Below are positions 50,701 to 59,951 of a DNA stretch of 64,000 nt, one piece after another; position 1 is the first letter of the stretch; each line of letters opens with the position of its first letter. The notes under the pieces are model-generated. The model was given only the letters and a program-made list of their open reading frames with translations. It made no database searches and had not been told where the DNA came from. This DNA is from Pontimicrobium aquaticum (GTDB taxonomy: Bacteria; Bacteroidota; Bacteroidia; Flavobacteriales; Flavobacteriaceae). The stretch spans positions 558,001 to 622,000 of the forward strand of contig NZ_SUPL01000001.1 in assembly GCF_005047595.1 (NCBI RefSeq). Reading direction: 5' to 3'. Position numbers and translations under genes: made by a program.

Positions 50701-50919
50701 GATATTATAACTAAACAAGGCAAAATATGGCGTCCTGATAGAGTTGTCATTAATAAAAATAATGAGGCAACGATTGTCGATTACAAAACTGGCGCACAAG
50801 ACAGTAATCATCTAGCGCAAATTGAAGACTATAAATATGCTTTAAAGGATATGGGATTTGAAGTAAATAAAGGTGTACTAATTTATACGAATGACACGAT
50901 AGAAATAAAAGAAGTTTAA
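47782..50919 (+). CDS. AddA-like UvrD/Rep-family helicase-nuclease
   Basis: A 1045-residue SF1 helicase. It starts at TTG (47782); no in-frame ATG lies upstream before the promoter region, and the Walker [14 protein letters not shown] follows within 10 residues. Other helicase motifs are [61 protein letters not shown] and [11 protein letters not shown]-terminal PD-(D/E)XK nuclease has WRPDRVV and IVDYKTG. With the gene at 53697 it forms an AddAB-like double-strand-break resection pair. Confidence 0.92.
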   Translation: MSSTSFNIYDASAGSGKTYTLVKEYLKILFKSAYKDVYKNILAITFTNKAVGEMKERIIETLKQFSEDTILTEPNSMFKDLCKELNVAPEKLSKKSKNILESIIHNYAAFDISTIDKFTQKVIRTFAYDLHLPLNFEVELDTDTLLAKAIDNLIASAGTEKELTKTLIDFAIEKADDDKSWDIAYDFNPVAKLLVNENHVPYVELLKNKTLDDFKKLKKYLRREIENIKVEITQEAQSTLEMIHLSGVKYYDFSRSSLPNHFKKLSNEDFSVAFTSNWQSDLVEGNSLYPGRVSQDIATLIDGLQTNLSKVFSKTKQLIINYNFLKNIYKNVTPLSVLNEINKEVRKIKEEQNLLLISEFNSIIGNHIKKQPAPFIYERIGEKFKHYFIDEFQDTSKMQWENLVPLLENSLSSENGSVMLVGDAKQAIYRWRGGKAEQFIDLYNGNNNPFHVKVNKEHLPVNYRSYKEIVKFNNAFFKHISSFVFSNEEYSKLYQNSHQDCYKNHQGFVDITLLEIDKDDDKDIEYPIQVLKTITNCIENGFKLNDICVLVRKKKEGVAVAKYLSENGIDIISSETLLIGNAPEVKFIINLLKYILEPQNLEVKIEVISYLGNKKLQVDDIHAFYKKLINLDVGAFFVECSHLGFNFNYSEALQTAVYEVIEAIIYGFNLNKTSNAYLQFFLDFTLDYENKKNSNLTDFIAHFETKKESLTIVSPEGQNAVKIMTIHKSKGLEFPVVIFPYADLNIYKENSPKIWFPLDPESFQGFPIAYINYNKNIDAINEVGEALYTQHQSELELDNINLLYVALTRPVEQLYIISNKTQSNRKNETLNSYNDLLIHYLKHIGKWEESKLNYSFGDQKRVVSKHKNLVITEKQKMFISIPKKKHGINIVTTSGNLWDTSQKEAIERGNLIHDMMSQIKTKNDIEITTENFITSGVINENQAVELKTIVENIVNHNLIAHLFSPDVTVYNEKDIITKQGKIWRPDRVVINKNNEATIVDYKTGAQDSNHLAQIEDYKYALKDMGFEVNKGVLIYTNDTIEIKEV

Positions 50920-50924
50920 CTTTG
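50917..50924 (+). promoter_or_regulatory. -7 promoter element of kbl
   Basis: TAACTTTG fits TAnnTTTG exactly. Its TAA is the stop codon of the upstream helicase gene, and it is 14 bases before the kbl ATG. Confidence 0.45.
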
Positions 50925-50938
50925 CAAAAAAATACATC

Positions 50939-52132
50939 ATGTACGGAAACATTAAAGAACATTTAGAAAAAGAAATTCAAGATATTAAAGACAATGGTCT
51001 TTATAAGGAAGAACGCATAATAACCTCAGCTCAGGGAGCCAAAATAACCTTAAACACAGGTGAAACTGTATTAAACTTTTGTGCCAATAATTATTTAGGA
51101 CTATCTGCACATCCTGAAGTCATTCAAGCAGCAAAAGACACGATGGATACACACGGTTTTGGAATGTCGTCAGTACGTTTTATCTGCGGAACCCAAGACA
51201 TACATAAAGAATTAGAGCAAAAAATTGCTGATTTTTATGAAACCGAAGATACTATTCTTTATGCTGCTGCTTTTGATGCTAATGGAGGTGTTTTTGAGCC
51301 ACTTTTAACTGCTGAAGATGCTATAATTTCAGACTCTCTAAACCATGCATCAATTATTGATGGAGTGCGCTTATGTAAAGCGGCAAGATATCGTTATAAA
51401 AATAATGATATGGAAGACCTTGAAAAACAATTAAAAGACGCAAATGCAAATAGTGCTCGCTTTAAAATAATTGTTACGGATGGTGTCTTCTCAATGGATG
51501 GTTTAGTAGCTCCTTTAGATGAAATTTGTGATTTAGCTGATAAATACGATGCGTTAGTCATGATTGACGAGTGCCACGCTGCTGGATTTATAGGTAAAAC
51601 AGGAAGAGGAACACTTGAAGAAAAAGATGTTATGAATCGTATTGATATTATAACAGGAACTCTTGGCAAAGCCTTAGGTGGTGCTATGGGTGGTTACACT
51701 ACAGGAAAAAAAGAGATTATTGATATGTTGCGTCAACGCTCTAGACCATATTTATTTTCAAACTCTTTAGCACCTGCAATTGTTGGAGCATCTATAAAAG
51801 TGTTTGACTTACTTTCAAACGACACATCACTAAGAGATAAACTAGAATGGAACACAAACTACTTTAAAAAAGGTATTAAAAATGCTGGTTTTGATATAGT
51901 TGATGGTGACTCAGCTATTGTTCCAGTAATGCTTTATGATGCAAAACTATCTCAAATAATGGCAAACAAACTATTAGAAGAAGGTATTTATGTTATTGGG
52001 TTCTTTTTTCCAGTAGTACCAAGGGAAAAAGCAAGAATTAGAGTGCAATTATCGGCAGCTCATGAAAAAGAGCATTTAGACAAAGCTATTGCCGCATTTA
52101 TTAAAGTAGGAAAAGCCCTTGAAATTGTTTAA
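50939..52132 (+). CDS. kbl: Glycine C-acetyltransferase (2-amino-3-ketobutyrate CoA ligase)
   Basis: A 397-residue PLP enzyme that cleaves 2-amino-3-ketobutyrate with CoA to glycine and acetyl-CoA in threonine breakdown. Motifs: [71 protein letters not shown], and the PLP lysine in [15 protein letters not shown]. It matches Kbl over its full length. The threonine dehydrogenase partner is not next to it. It lies between the two AddAB-like genes. Confidence 0.96.
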   Translation: MYGNIKEHLEKEIQDIKDNGLYKEERIITSAQGAKITLNTGETVLNFCANNYLGLSAHPEVIQAAKDTMDTHGFGMSSVRFICGTQDIHKELEQKIADFYETEDTILYAAAFDANGGVFEPLLTAEDAIISDSLNHASIIDGVRLCKAARYRYKNNDMEDLEKQLKDANANSARFKIIVTDGVFSMDGLVAPLDEICDLADKYDALVMIDECHAAGFIGKTGRGTLEEKDVMNRIDIITGTLGKALGGAMGGYTTGKKEIIDMLRQRSRPYLFSNSLAPAIVGASIKVFDLLSNDTSLRDKLEWNTNYFKKGIKNAGFDIVDGDSAIVPVMLYDAKLSQIMANKLLEEGIYVIGFFFPVVPREKARIRVQLSAAHEKEHLDKAIAAFIKVGKALEIV

Positions 52133-52180
52133 AACCTTTATAAATACTAGTGTTTTAATACAAAAAAGTCAATAATTTCC

Positions 52181-52188
52181 TATATTTG
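52181..52188 (+). promoter_or_regulatory. -7 promoter element of the OmpA-family gene
   Basis: TATATTTG matches TAnnTTTG exactly. It gives a leader of about 60 nt before the ATG at 52257, as expected for an abundant outer-membrane protein gene. Confidence 0.6.
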
Positions 52189-52256
52189 TCTTTGTTAATA
52201 AATTTTAACAACTTACTTTTGCTTACAATTAACACTTAAAATTAAAATTATAGAAT

Positions 52257-53624
52257 ATGAAAAATCTTAGCAGATTAATGTTCGCTTTGTTGCTAGTAAT
52301 TGGTTTTAGCAACGTTAACGCACAAGACGAGAATAATCCTTGGCAATTAAGCATAGGGACTAACGCCGTTGATTTTTATCCAGTTGGAGATGGCTCTCCG
52401 CTTGGTGGGACTTTTGAAAAATTCTTTGATACAGATCATTGGAATATAAGCCCTACAATTAATTCCTTTTCAGTTTCTAATTATTTAGGAGATAATTTCT
52501 CTTTAGGAGCAGTTTTGTCTTTTAACCGAATTAAAAAATTTGGTGATGCTAACATTAATAGCTTAAGCTATTATGGTTTAGACGGTATCATTAAGTATAG
52601 CCTTGCTGATGCTTTAAATACAGGTAAATTTGACCCTTTCCTTGCTGTGGGAGGTGGTTATACTTGGGTAGATAAAATTGGAGCAGGGACTGCTAATGGA
52701 ACATTTGGAATTAATTATTGGTTTAACGATAATATAGGCTTAACAGCTCAATCTAGCTATAAGCATTCTTTTGAAGATTATTTAGCTAAGCATTTTCAAC
52801 ATACTTTTGGAGTTTCTGTTAAGTTTGGAGGTAAAGATACTGATGGTGATGGGATATATGACAAATACGATGCATGTCCTGAAGTTCCTGGTCTAGAAGC
52901 TTTCAACGGTTGCCCTGATACTGATGGTGACGGTATTGAAGATTCTAAAGACACTTGCCCTAACGAAGCTGGTTTAGCTGAGTTTAATGGTTGTCCAGAT
53001 TCTGATGGTGATGGTGTATCAGATAATAATGATAACTGTCCTAATGTTGCTGGTTTAAAATCATTAGCTGGTTGTCCAGATGCTGATGGTGATGGTGTAA
53101 CAGATAAAGACGATAGATGTCCTAACGAAGCAGGTCCTTCTGCAAACAACGGATGCCCTTGGCCAGATTCTGATGGTGATGGTGTATTAGACAAAGACGA
53201 TCAATGCCCTAACGAAGCTGGTACTGTTGCTAACAATGGATGCCCAGAAATAGTTGTTCCTACGGTTGAGGTTCAAAACCAATTAACTGAATACGCAAGA
53301 ACTATTAACTTTAATACAGGTAAATCTTCTTTCAAAAGTGGTACTGAGCCAACATTACAAGCAATTGCTGCTATCTTAAAAGAATATCCTAAAGCTAACT
53401 TCACTATTGAAGGTCATACAGACAGTACAGGTGGAGATGCTTTAAACCAAAGATTATCAGAAGCTAGAGCAAATGCAGTTATGGATTACTTAGTAAACAA
53501 TGGTATTTCTGCCGCTAGATTATCTGCAAAAGGTTATGGTGAAACTATGCCAATAGATTCTAACAGAACTAGAGCTGGTAGAGCTGCAAACAGACGTGTT
53601 GAAGTAAAACTTGCAAACATGTAA
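52257..53624 (+). CDS. OmpA family outer-membrane protein with TSP type 3 repeats
   Basis: A 455-residue protein with a signal peptide ([17 protein letters not shown]). An N-terminal beta-barrel occupies about 25-195. Five calcium-binding thrombospondin type 3 repeats follow at about 198-335 (D-x-DGDG-x-x-D-x-x-D-x-CPN, each with NGCP-type closures; the last is preceded by an extra Trp-Pro). A C-terminal OmpA peptidoglycan-binding domain (about 345-455) has [20 protein letters not shown] and [11 protein letters not shown]. It anchors the outer membrane to the wall. Confidence 0.95.
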   Translation: MKNLSRLMFALLLVIGFSNVNAQDENNPWQLSIGTNAVDFYPVGDGSPLGGTFEKFFDTDHWNISPTINSFSVSNYLGDNFSLGAVLSFNRIKKFGDANINSLSYYGLDGIIKYSLADALNTGKFDPFLAVGGGYTWVDKIGAGTANGTFGINYWFNDNIGLTAQSSYKHSFEDYLAKHFQHTFGVSVKFGGKDTDGDGIYDKYDACPEVPGLEAFNGCPDTDGDGIEDSKDTCPNEAGLAEFNGCPDSDGDGVSDNNDNCPNVAGLKSLAGCPDADGDGVTDKDDRCPNEAGPSANNGCPWPDSDGDGVLDKDDQCPNEAGTVANNGCPEIVVPTVEVQNQLTEYARTINFNTGKSSFKSGTEPTLQAIAAILKEYPKANFTIEGHTDSTGGDALNQRLSEARANAVMDYLVNNGISAARLSAKGYGETMPIDSNRTRAGRAANRRVEVKLANM

Positions 53625-53653
53625 GAGATAAAATATAATTCAAATTATATAAC

Positions 53654-53690
53654 AAAAAACGCTTCGAAATTTCGAAGCGTTTTTTATTTT
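53654..53690 (+). terminator. Rho-independent terminator after the OmpA-family gene
   Basis: A 32-nt perfect palindrome centred on GCTTCGAAATTTCGAAGC with A and T tracts, ending 7 bp before the next ATG. Confidence 0.9.
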
Positions 53691-53696
53691 TATACT

Positions 53697-56456
53697 ATGC
53701 CAAACTTTATTAGTGATGTTTTAAAAGACCTTGAAATAAAAGAGGTTAATTTATCTAACCTAACGTTTATACTTCCAAGTAAACGTGCTGGTGTATTCCT
53801 GCGAAATGAAATAGCCACGAATGCTTCTAAAACTATTTTCGCACCATCAATAATAAGCATTGAAGAATTTGTTGAAGAACTTTCACAGTTAAAAAAAATA
53901 AGCAACACAGAACTTCTTTTTGAATTCTATAGTGTTTACAAATCTCAAACTCCTATTGAGCAGATTGAATCATTTGAAACTTTTTCAAAATGGGCTCGAA
54001 TGTTACTACAAGATTTTAATGAAGTAGATAGATATCTTATTGAACCTAAATCTATTTTTAAATATTTAAGTGACATTAAAGATATTAACCATTGGGCGTT
54101 AGAAAAAAATCAAACTCCTTTAATTACGAATTATTTAGCGTTTTGGAAACGACTGTTTACTTACTATTCTAGTCTTGTTGATGTGCTTATAAAAAAAGGG
54201 AAGGCATATCAAGGGTTAATTTATAGAGAAGCCGTAGAGAGTTTAGAAAGCTATATTCAACTTAACGAAAATGACCATCACGTTTTTTTAGGGTTTAATG
54301 CATTAAATAATTCTGAAAGCCTTATTATACAGGAGTTACTCCAATCTGGTTTAGCAAGTGTGTATTGGGATATTGACGAATTGTTTTTAAATAATACTAA
54401 ACATGATGCAGGTTACTTTATTCGCCAGCATAAAAACATGTGGACATACTTAAAAAGTAAACCTTTTCAATGGTCTCACAAACATTATTCAGAACAAAAA
54501 AACATGTCGGTTATAGGCATCCCGAAAAATGTTGGGCAAGCTAAATATGTTGGAGAAATACTTTCAACATTAAAATCACAAAAAGGTCATCTTAATAATA
54601 CTGCTGTTGTTTTAGGAGATGAAACCCTGTTATTACCAGTGTTAAATTCGTTGCCAGATACTGTAGAGGCACTTAACATTACCATGGGATTTCCGCTTAA
54701 ATCTATCCCTTTAGCGTCTTTATTCGATCAATTATTCTTGCTTCATAAAGATGGTAAATCATCCTTTTACTATAAAGATGTAATTGCAATACTATCTCAT
54801 TCTTTTATAAGGTCATTATTTATAGACAATCATAAAGATTTTGGTCAAATTATTATTGATTTCATTAATGAAAACAACTTAGTAAATATTGATTATAAAA
54901 AACTTCTTAAGCTAGCGCCTCAATTAGAAACGATTTTAACTTTATTATTTAAACCTTGGTCAAACAACCCAAGCGAAGCACTACATAACTGCTTAAGAGT
55001 TATTCTTGAAATTAAAGCCTTTTTAGTAAAAAATAAAAAGGAAAACTTACTAGCTCTAGAGTATCTTTATAGGTTTAATGAAGTTTTTAACACTTTAACC
55101 ACTCTAAACTCTAAATACAAGCACATTATTTCAATAAGTGCTTTGTATAGTGTATATAATGAACTTCTTAGCTTTGAAACACTTGATTTTAAAGGCGAAC
55201 CCTTAAAAGGATTACAAATAATGGGAATGTTAGAGTCAAGGGTTTTAGACTTCGAAACAGTAATTATCACCTCAGTCAACGAAGGCATTTTACCTTCGGG
55301 AAAAAGTAACAACTCATTTATTCCTTATGATGTAAAACTAGAAAACAAGCTACCAACATATAAGGAAAAAGACGCTGTTTACACATATCATTTTTACCGA
55401 TTAATACAACGTTCAAAAAATGTGTTTATTTTATACAATACTGAGCCTGATGTTATTAATGGAGGTGAAAAAAGCAGATTTATCACACAACTAGAAGTAG
55501 AAGGAATTCACAACATACAGCATAAAATAATTACTCCTATAACGCCCAAAATTTTTCAAGAATTGATGTCAATTTCTAAAACAGATGATGTTATTTCAAC
55601 CTTAAAATCATTGTCCAAAAAGGGATTGTCTCCTTCATCTTTAACCAACTATATTAGAAATCCGTTAGATTTTTACTATCAAAAAATTCTCGGCATTAAA
55701 GAAGTTGACGATGTTGAAGAAACCGTAGCAGCTAATACTCTTGGAACTGTTGTACACAATACTCTTGAAGACCTTTATAAACCTTTTGAAAATGCTATAC
55801 TAAACGTTGATTTGATTAAAAACATGACACAGAAGGTTGAAAACACAGTACAACATCACTTTAAAAACATATACAAAGATGGCGATATAACTAAAGGTAA
55901 AAACCTTATTATTTACGAAATCGCAAAACGCTATGTAACTAATTTTTTAAACGAGGAGCTAAAAGATTTAGAACAAGGAAACCGTATAAAAATCATTGAA
56001 GTAGAAGCAGATTTATCTGTAAACCTCAATATTGACACTTTAGATTTCCCTGTAACGCTAAAAGGTAAAGTAGATCGTATCGACGAGTACAATGGCACCT
56101 TACGAATTATAGACTATAAAACTGGAAAAGTAGAACAAAGCCAAGTTGAAGTAGTGGATTGGGACATTATATGTACCGATTACAAAAAGTACAGCAAAAG
56201 CTTTCAAGTATTAATGTATGCTTACATGTTGCACTTACAAACCCCTTTTAAACAAAATGTTGAAGCAGGAATAATATCGTTTAAAAACTTAAGCTCAGGG
56301 TTTTTGAAATTTGGTAAAAAAGAAAAACCTGGTAGTAGAAACAAAAACACTAATATAGATGTTGAAGTACTTAATAATTTTGAAAATGAGCTAAAAAAAC
56401 TTATTCTAGAAATTTATAACCCTAATATTGATTTTATTGAAAAAGAAATAGAGTAA
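53697..56456 (+). CDS. AddB-like PD-(D/E)XK nuclease family protein
   Basis: A 919-residue protein. The N-terminal half resembles an inactivated SF1 helicase fold (LTFILPSKRAGVFLRNEI; IPKNVGQAKYVGEIL). The C-terminal nuclease domain (about 640-900) contains LSPSSLTNYIRNPLDFYYQK, LGTVVHNTLEDLY and the catalytic GKVDRIDEY plus RIIDYKTGKV. This is the AddB arrangement; the usual iron-sulfur cysteines are not evident. It pairs with the helicase-nuclease at 47782, although kbl and the OmpA gene lie between. Its stop overlaps the next start by one base. Confidence 0.88.
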   Translation: MPNFISDVLKDLEIKEVNLSNLTFILPSKRAGVFLRNEIATNASKTIFAPSIISIEEFVEELSQLKKISNTELLFEFYSVYKSQTPIEQIESFETFSKWARMLLQDFNEVDRYLIEPKSIFKYLSDIKDINHWALEKNQTPLITNYLAFWKRLFTYYSSLVDVLIKKGKAYQGLIYREAVESLESYIQLNENDHHVFLGFNALNNSESLIIQELLQSGLASVYWDIDELFLNNTKHDAGYFIRQHKNMWTYLKSKPFQWSHKHYSEQKNMSVIGIPKNVGQAKYVGEILSTLKSQKGHLNNTAVVLGDETLLLPVLNSLPDTVEALNITMGFPLKSIPLASLFDQLFLLHKDGKSSFYYKDVIAILSHSFIRSLFIDNHKDFGQIIIDFINENNLVNIDYKKLLKLAPQLETILTLLFKPWSNNPSEALHNCLRVILEIKAFLVKNKKENLLALEYLYRFNEVFNTLTTLNSKYKHIISISALYSVYNELLSFETLDFKGEPLKGLQIMGMLESRVLDFETVIITSVNEGILPSGKSNNSFIPYDVKLENKLPTYKEKDAVYTYHFYRLIQRSKNVFILYNTEPDVINGGEKSRFITQLEVEGIHNIQHKIITPITPKIFQELMSISKTDDVISTLKSLSKKGLSPSSLTNYIRNPLDFYYQKILGIKEVDDVEETVAANTLGTVVHNTLEDLYKPFENAILNVDLIKNMTQKVENTVQHHFKNIYKDGDITKGKNLIIYEIAKRYVTNFLNEELKDLEQGNRIKIIEVEADLSVNLNIDTLDFPVTLKGKVDRIDEYNGTLRIIDYKTGKVEQSQVEVVDWDIICTDYKKYSKSFQVLMYAYMLHLQTPFKQNVEAGIISFKNLSSGFLKFGKKEKPGSRNKNTNIDVEVLNNFENELKKLILEIYNPNIDFIEKEIE

Positions 56457-57289
56457 TGCAAGTTTTAAAAAATTACATTTTTGAGCGGCAAAAAAAGAAA
56501 CCAATACTTATTGATGCTTTTTATTCTAAAAGTAAATCTAATCAGCCAATAATTATTTTTTGTCATGGTTATAAAGGATTTAAAGATTGGGGTGCTTGGA
56601 ACGTTATGGCTAAAAAAATTTCTGAATCTGGTTTTTGTTTTATAAAATTTAATTTCTCGCATAATGGAAGCACAATGGAAAATCCTATTGATTTTCCAGA
56701 TTTGGAAGCCTTTGGACAAAACAATTACACCAAAGAGTTAAACGATTTAAACGATGTTATTAGTTGGTCACAACACCACTTTAAGGACGAACCTTTTGTT
56801 AATACCAAGAGCATATGTCTTATTGGTCACAGTCGTGGTGGTGGTATATGCATATTAAAGGCCTCTGAAGACAAACGCATTACAAAGCTTATAACTTTAG
56901 CGAGTGTTTGTGACTTTGAAAAACGTACAGCAACTATAGGAAATCTAAAAGAATGGAAAGAAAAAGGCGTAAAATATGTTTTAAATGGTCGTACTAAGCA
57001 GCAAATGCCACACTACTATCAATTTTATGAAAATTTTATTGCTAATAAAAAACTATTAAACATAAAATCTGCAACCAAAACATTAACCATTCCGCAACTA
57101 ATTATTCATGGTGATAACGATACTTCTATAAACATTAAAGAAGCTAACGAATTACATAAGTGGAATCCAAATAGTAAATTACAAATTATTAAAGATGCAG
57201 ATCATGTATTTAATACCAAGCATCCTTGGGAATCTAATGAGCTTTCCCCAGAACTGGAGGTGGTTGTAAAATCAATTACAAATTTTTAA
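56456..57289 (+). CDS. Alpha/beta hydrolase
   Basis: A 277-residue cytoplasmic hydrolase. It has PIIIFCHGYKGFKDWGAWN (oxyanion-hole strand), nucleophile elbow LIGHSRGGGI (GHSRG), the acid in IIHGDNDTSINIKEA, and His in KDADHVFNTKHPW. It resembles dienelactone hydrolase/prolyl-oligopeptidase-type esterases; substrate unknown. It starts at the last base of the AddB-like gene (A of TAATG), so it is co-translated. It is the last chromosomal gene before the integrated element. Confidence 0.85.
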   Translation: MQVLKNYIFERQKKKPILIDAFYSKSKSNQPIIIFCHGYKGFKDWGAWNVMAKKISESGFCFIKFNFSHNGSTMENPIDFPDLEAFGQNNYTKELNDLNDVISWSQHHFKDEPFVNTKSICLIGHSRGGGICILKASEDKRITKLITLASVCDFEKRTATIGNLKEWKEKGVKYVLNGRTKQQMPHYYQFYENFIANKKLLNIKSATKTLTIPQLIIHGDNDTSINIKEANELHKWNPNSKLQIIKDADHVFNTKHPWESNELSPELEVVVKSITNF

Positions 57290-57292
57290 TAG

Positions 57293-57338
57293 TGGAGAAG
57301 ATGGGATTCGAACCCACGACCTCTTGACTGCCAGTCAA
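57293..57338 (-). tRNA. Partial tRNA-Ala(GGC), 3' fragment at an attachment site
   Basis: On the minus strand it reads TTGACTGGCAGTCAAGAGG, then GTCGTGGGTTCGAATCCCAT, then CTTCTCCA. These are the anticodon arm (loop CTGGCAG, anticodon GGC), the variable loop, a T arm with GTTCGAATC, and the acceptor 3' strand. The 5' half (acceptor 5' strand and D arm) is absent; the sequence beyond is island DNA. This is the expected remnant where a tyrosine integrase inserted into a tRNA 3' end. The intact gene should lie at the other end of the element, outside the window. No CCA is encoded. Confidence 0.85.
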
Positions 57339-57387
57339 AATTTTAATTATATTTTAGTTTATCATCATTTCTATTTTCTTTTGTATA

Positions 57388-57429
57388 TATAACAAAAATA
57401 GAGAAAAGGTTTTGTTCTATTTTGTTATA
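57388..57429. promoter_or_regulatory. Inverted repeat upstream of the integrase gene
   Basis: TATAACAAAAATAG (57388-57401) and CTATTTTGTTATA (57417-57429) are inverted copies differing by one extra A. They lie between the tRNA fragment and the integrase gene, a suitable place for an operator or integrase/excisionase binding. Confidence 0.5.
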
Positions 57430-57462
57430 TTGTATGCAAATTATGTATTTTTGTATGCAAAT
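57430..57462 (+). repeat. 12-bp direct repeats, candidate integrase arm sites
   Basis: TTGTATGCAAAT occurs at 57430-57441 and exactly again at 57451-57462, 21 bp (two helical turns) apart. A partial TATGCAAT follows at about 57466. They overlap the only part of the integrase frame with no homology, supporting a DNA-site role and a later start codon. Confidence 0.55.
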
Positions 57463-57484
57463 AATATGCAATAATTATTTAATT

Positions 57485-58732
57485 GTGAAAAGAGAATATT
57501 CCATATCAATCTATCTAGACACAAGAAGACCTAAATCTAATGGCAAGTATCCCGTTAAATTAAGAGTTTTTAGCTCAAACCCTAGAAAGCAAAAATTATT
57601 CCCCACCGTGTTTGACCTAACAAAAAAAGAATTTGATAGTATTTGGCTATCAACAAAGCCGCGAAACAAAAACAAGAAAATTCGAATGCAAATTCAAGCA
57701 ATAGAAACTAAGGCTAATGAAATAGCAGATAAGCTTAACATCTTTTCATTTGAACAATTCGAAAGAAAAATGTTTAGAGAAAAAGGAGAGGGAACAAAGA
57801 TAAGCTATCACTATCATCAGCTAATAGAACACTATCGCAAAAACAATCGCTTAGGGACTGCCGACTCCTATAAATACAGTGAAAAAGCTATAAGCGAATT
57901 TGTAGAAAACAAAAATAAGAAGTATAACAAATTAAGCTTTTTCGATATTGATAAAAACTGGCTAAATGAATTTGAAAACTATTTAAAAATAACTGGTCGT
58001 AGCATAACTACAGTAGGGATATTCTTAAGACCGCTAAGAGCAATTTTCAATAAGGCTATAGCTGAAAATGAAATAGAGCAAGAAATATATCCATTCGGTA
58101 AAAGAAAATATCAAATTCCTTCTTCTAGAGCTTCAAAAAAGGCATTGACAAGGGAGCAACTTAAAATTCTATTTAACTCTACTCCAAGTACTCCAGAGCA
58201 AGAAAAAGCCAAAGCTTTTTGGTTCTTTTCATTCAACTCTAATGGAATAAACATTAAAGATATTGCATTACTTAAGTTTAAGAACATTGATGGCGAAACC
58301 ATTAAATTCTATAGAGCTAAAACTCTTTTTACTTCAAAATCTGACTTAAAACCAATCACTATTTATCTTAACGATTATGCTAAATCATTTATTGAAAAAT
58401 ATAGTAACAAGAATACACATCCTGAAAATTATGTGTTTGATATCATATCAGAAACAATGAATGCAGAAGAACAGCGATTAAAAATAAAGGGCTTCACAAG
58501 ATTTATCAATCAACATTTAAAGAAACTGTGTAAATCTATTGGACTTCCTAATGAAATATCTACCTATTGGGCAAGACACAGTTTTGCCACAACATCAATC
58601 CGCAAAGGAGCTACCATGGAACTCATACAGGAAAGTTTAGGGCATAAGAATATTAAAACAACTCAGTCTTACTTTAATGGATTTGAAGATGAAACAAAAA
58701 AAGAATTAGCAAAACAATTAATGGATTTTTAA
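57485..58732 (+). CDS. Tyrosine site-specific integrase
   Basis: A 415-residue recombinase from the GTG at 57485 (KREYSISIYLDTRRPKSNGK). The frame stays open upstream to 57422, but that part is repeat DNA. The N-terminal arm-binding domain (about 1-60), SAM-like core-binding domain (about 85-200) and catalytic domain (about 215-415) are in order. The catalytic domain has TYWARHSFATTSI (Arg II, with Tyr where His is usual), LGHKNIKTTQSYF (His III and nucleophilic Tyr), and FNSNGINIKDIALLKF where Arg I is normally found but seems replaced, as in other Bacteroidota integrases. It adjoins the split tRNA-Ala. Confidence 0.93.
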   Translation: MKREYSISIYLDTRRPKSNGKYPVKLRVFSSNPRKQKLFPTVFDLTKKEFDSIWLSTKPRNKNKKIRMQIQAIETKANEIADKLNIFSFEQFERKMFREKGEGTKISYHYHQLIEHYRKNNRLGTADSYKYSEKAISEFVENKNKKYNKLSFFDIDKNWLNEFENYLKITGRSITTVGIFLRPLRAIFNKAIAENEIEQEIYPFGKRKYQIPSSRASKKALTREQLKILFNSTPSTPEQEKAKAFWFFSFNSNGINIKDIALLKFKNIDGETIKFYRAKTLFTSKSDLKPITIYLNDYAKSFIEKYSNKNTHPENYVFDIISETMNAEEQRLKIKGFTRFINQHLKKLCKSIGLPNEISTYWARHSFATTSIRKGATMELIQESLGHKNIKTTQSYFNGFEDETKKELAKQLMDF

Positions 58733-58735
58733 ACT

Positions 58736-59491
58736 ATGGATACCAAATACATTAATAAAACGGTATTACCCTATTTAAATGAGGTCTTCTTCCCCGAAAT
58801 ACTGATTGGCGAGTTAATTCAATACGTTGTAGATGAAAATGGCTTTCAAGAAAGAACTAATAAAGATAAATCCCCTGATGATTGGGATTATGCCCAAAAC
58901 GAACTGGTTGATATCACACCTGAAGACATCCTATATAAAGCAAAACATTATTTCAATACATCCAATTTTACCCAAACACAAATAGAGAGTATTTTTAAAG
59001 GTTTAGACATGTCTCTTGAACGATTTAAAAAAAAGACTCCAAAATCTTTTGTTTCTTTTGACTGGAAAAACAAATGTAAAAATGAAAAAGCCATTCCAGA
59101 AGCAAACAAAAGACAACAAGAAATAATTAATATCTATACTGCACTTAGAAATAAACTATTAGGAGTCAAAATCAATAAGTCCACTATAGATGAAACTGCT
59201 TTGAAATATGTTTACTTGGGTATTGATATTAATAGGTCAAATTGTAATATTCACGCCAATGACAACAATCATAAATCAGGTGAAAAGCTTTACCAGCGTT
59301 ACATCTATTTTTTAAATAAAAACAATCGTATTGTCCCTCCTGACCCAATCTCCTTCATTAAATTTAGAAACAAAATAGAATTATTCGAGTCTGTTTTTGA
59401 AAAGCTGCCACTTAACAAGAGAGATATAGCTAAAGCTGACCTTGATTGCTTAAAAGAAAAATTCATTAATCTATATAATGATAAGTTGTAA
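58736..59491 (+). CDS. Hypothetical island protein
   Basis: A 251-residue soluble protein, starting 3 bp after the integrase stop. No signal peptide or TM. It contains DDWDYAQNELVDITPEDILY in the first third and a lysine-rich helical remainder (KFINLYNDKL at the end). I recognise no family. Tight coupling to the integrase suggests a role in the element's own life cycle rather than cargo. Confidence 0.65.
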   Translation: MDTKYINKTVLPYLNEVFFPEILIGELIQYVVDENGFQERTNKDKSPDDWDYAQNELVDITPEDILYKAKHYFNTSNFTQTQIESIFKGLDMSLERFKKKTPKSFVSFDWKNKCKNEKAIPEANKRQQEIINIYTALRNKLLGVKINKSTIDETALKYVYLGIDINRSNCNIHANDNNHKSGEKLYQRYIYFLNKNNRIVPPDPISFIKFRNKIELFESVFEKLPLNKRDIAKADLDCLKEKFINLYNDKL

Positions 59492-59559
59492 CTAAAAATA
59501 ACTAGTTACATACTCCAACAAAATATAATATTGCCATATCAATTTTAAAATAAGGTAAT

Positions 59560-59871
59560 ATGAATAATCCTTTTGAATATATAGAGGCAAGGTTAGATAA
59601 GATTGAAATACTATTACTTGACATTATACAAAACCCTAATAATATGTCAGGTGATAAACATGACAACCCTATTGATATCAAAGCTGTTTCAGAGTTGACA
59701 GGATTATCAGTTCCAACTCTTTATGGTTATTGCCATAGAAGAGAAATTCCTTTTCATAAAATAGGCAATAGGTCAAAATTTTTCAGAAATGAAATCTTGG
59801 CTTGGATTAAATCAAAAAAGCAAGAGACCTTCAAAGAAATTGAAGCTAATGCAAATAAATACTTAAAGTAA
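59560..59871 (+). CDS. Excisionase/AlpA-like helix-turn-helix protein
   Basis: A 103-residue protein. A short N-terminal helix (EYIEARLDKIEILLLDIIQN) precedes a MerR-type winged HTH of the excisionase family (about 42-95: IDIKAVSELTGLSVPTLYGY, REIPFHKIGNRSKFFRNEIL). In integrative elements such proteins act as recombination directionality factors or activate the element's genes. Position downstream of the integrase fits. ATATTGCC and GGTAATAT near 59530-59562 form an imperfect inverted repeat overlapping its start and may be its binding site. Confidence 0.85.
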   Translation: MNNPFEYIEARLDKIEILLLDIIQNPNNMSGDKHDNPIDIKAVSELTGLSVPTLYGYCHRREIPFHKIGNRSKFFRNEILAWIKSKKQETFKEIEANANKYLK

Positions 59872-59926
59872 GAAAGTAATCCTAAATACTGAATTATACA
59901 ATAAGGAGGGGAAACCTGCATTAACC

Positions 59927-59949
59927 TTGTTGCGTTTAATAAACAACAA
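59927..59949. repeat. Inverted repeat directly before the HUH endonuclease gene
   Basis: TTGTTGCGTTTAATAAACAACAA: TTGTT and GTTT pair with AAAC and AACAA around an AAT loop, with a 2-nt bulge. It ends 2 bp before the ATG at 59952. It is a candidate origin/nick site for the encoded HUH enzyme or its operator. AAGGAGGGG at 59903-59911 is an unusually strong anti-16S match but too far from the ATG to be its ribosome binding site. Confidence 0.4.
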
Positions 59950-59951
59950 TT

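Noticed and set aside
57293-57338. Intact tRNA gene
   Set aside because: Only the 3' part is present; no acceptor 5' strand or D arm can be found in the adjoining sequence.
57422-57484. N-terminal extension of the integrase
   Set aside because: The extension is composed of the TTGTATGCAAAT repeats and is Cys/Met/Ile-rich with no resemblance to integrase N termini; GTG at 57485 begins the arm-binding domain.
59903-59911. AAGGAGGGG as ribosome binding site of the HUH gene
   Set aside because: It is about 40 bases before the ATG, far outside the working distance, and no alternative start close to it opens a meaningful frame.
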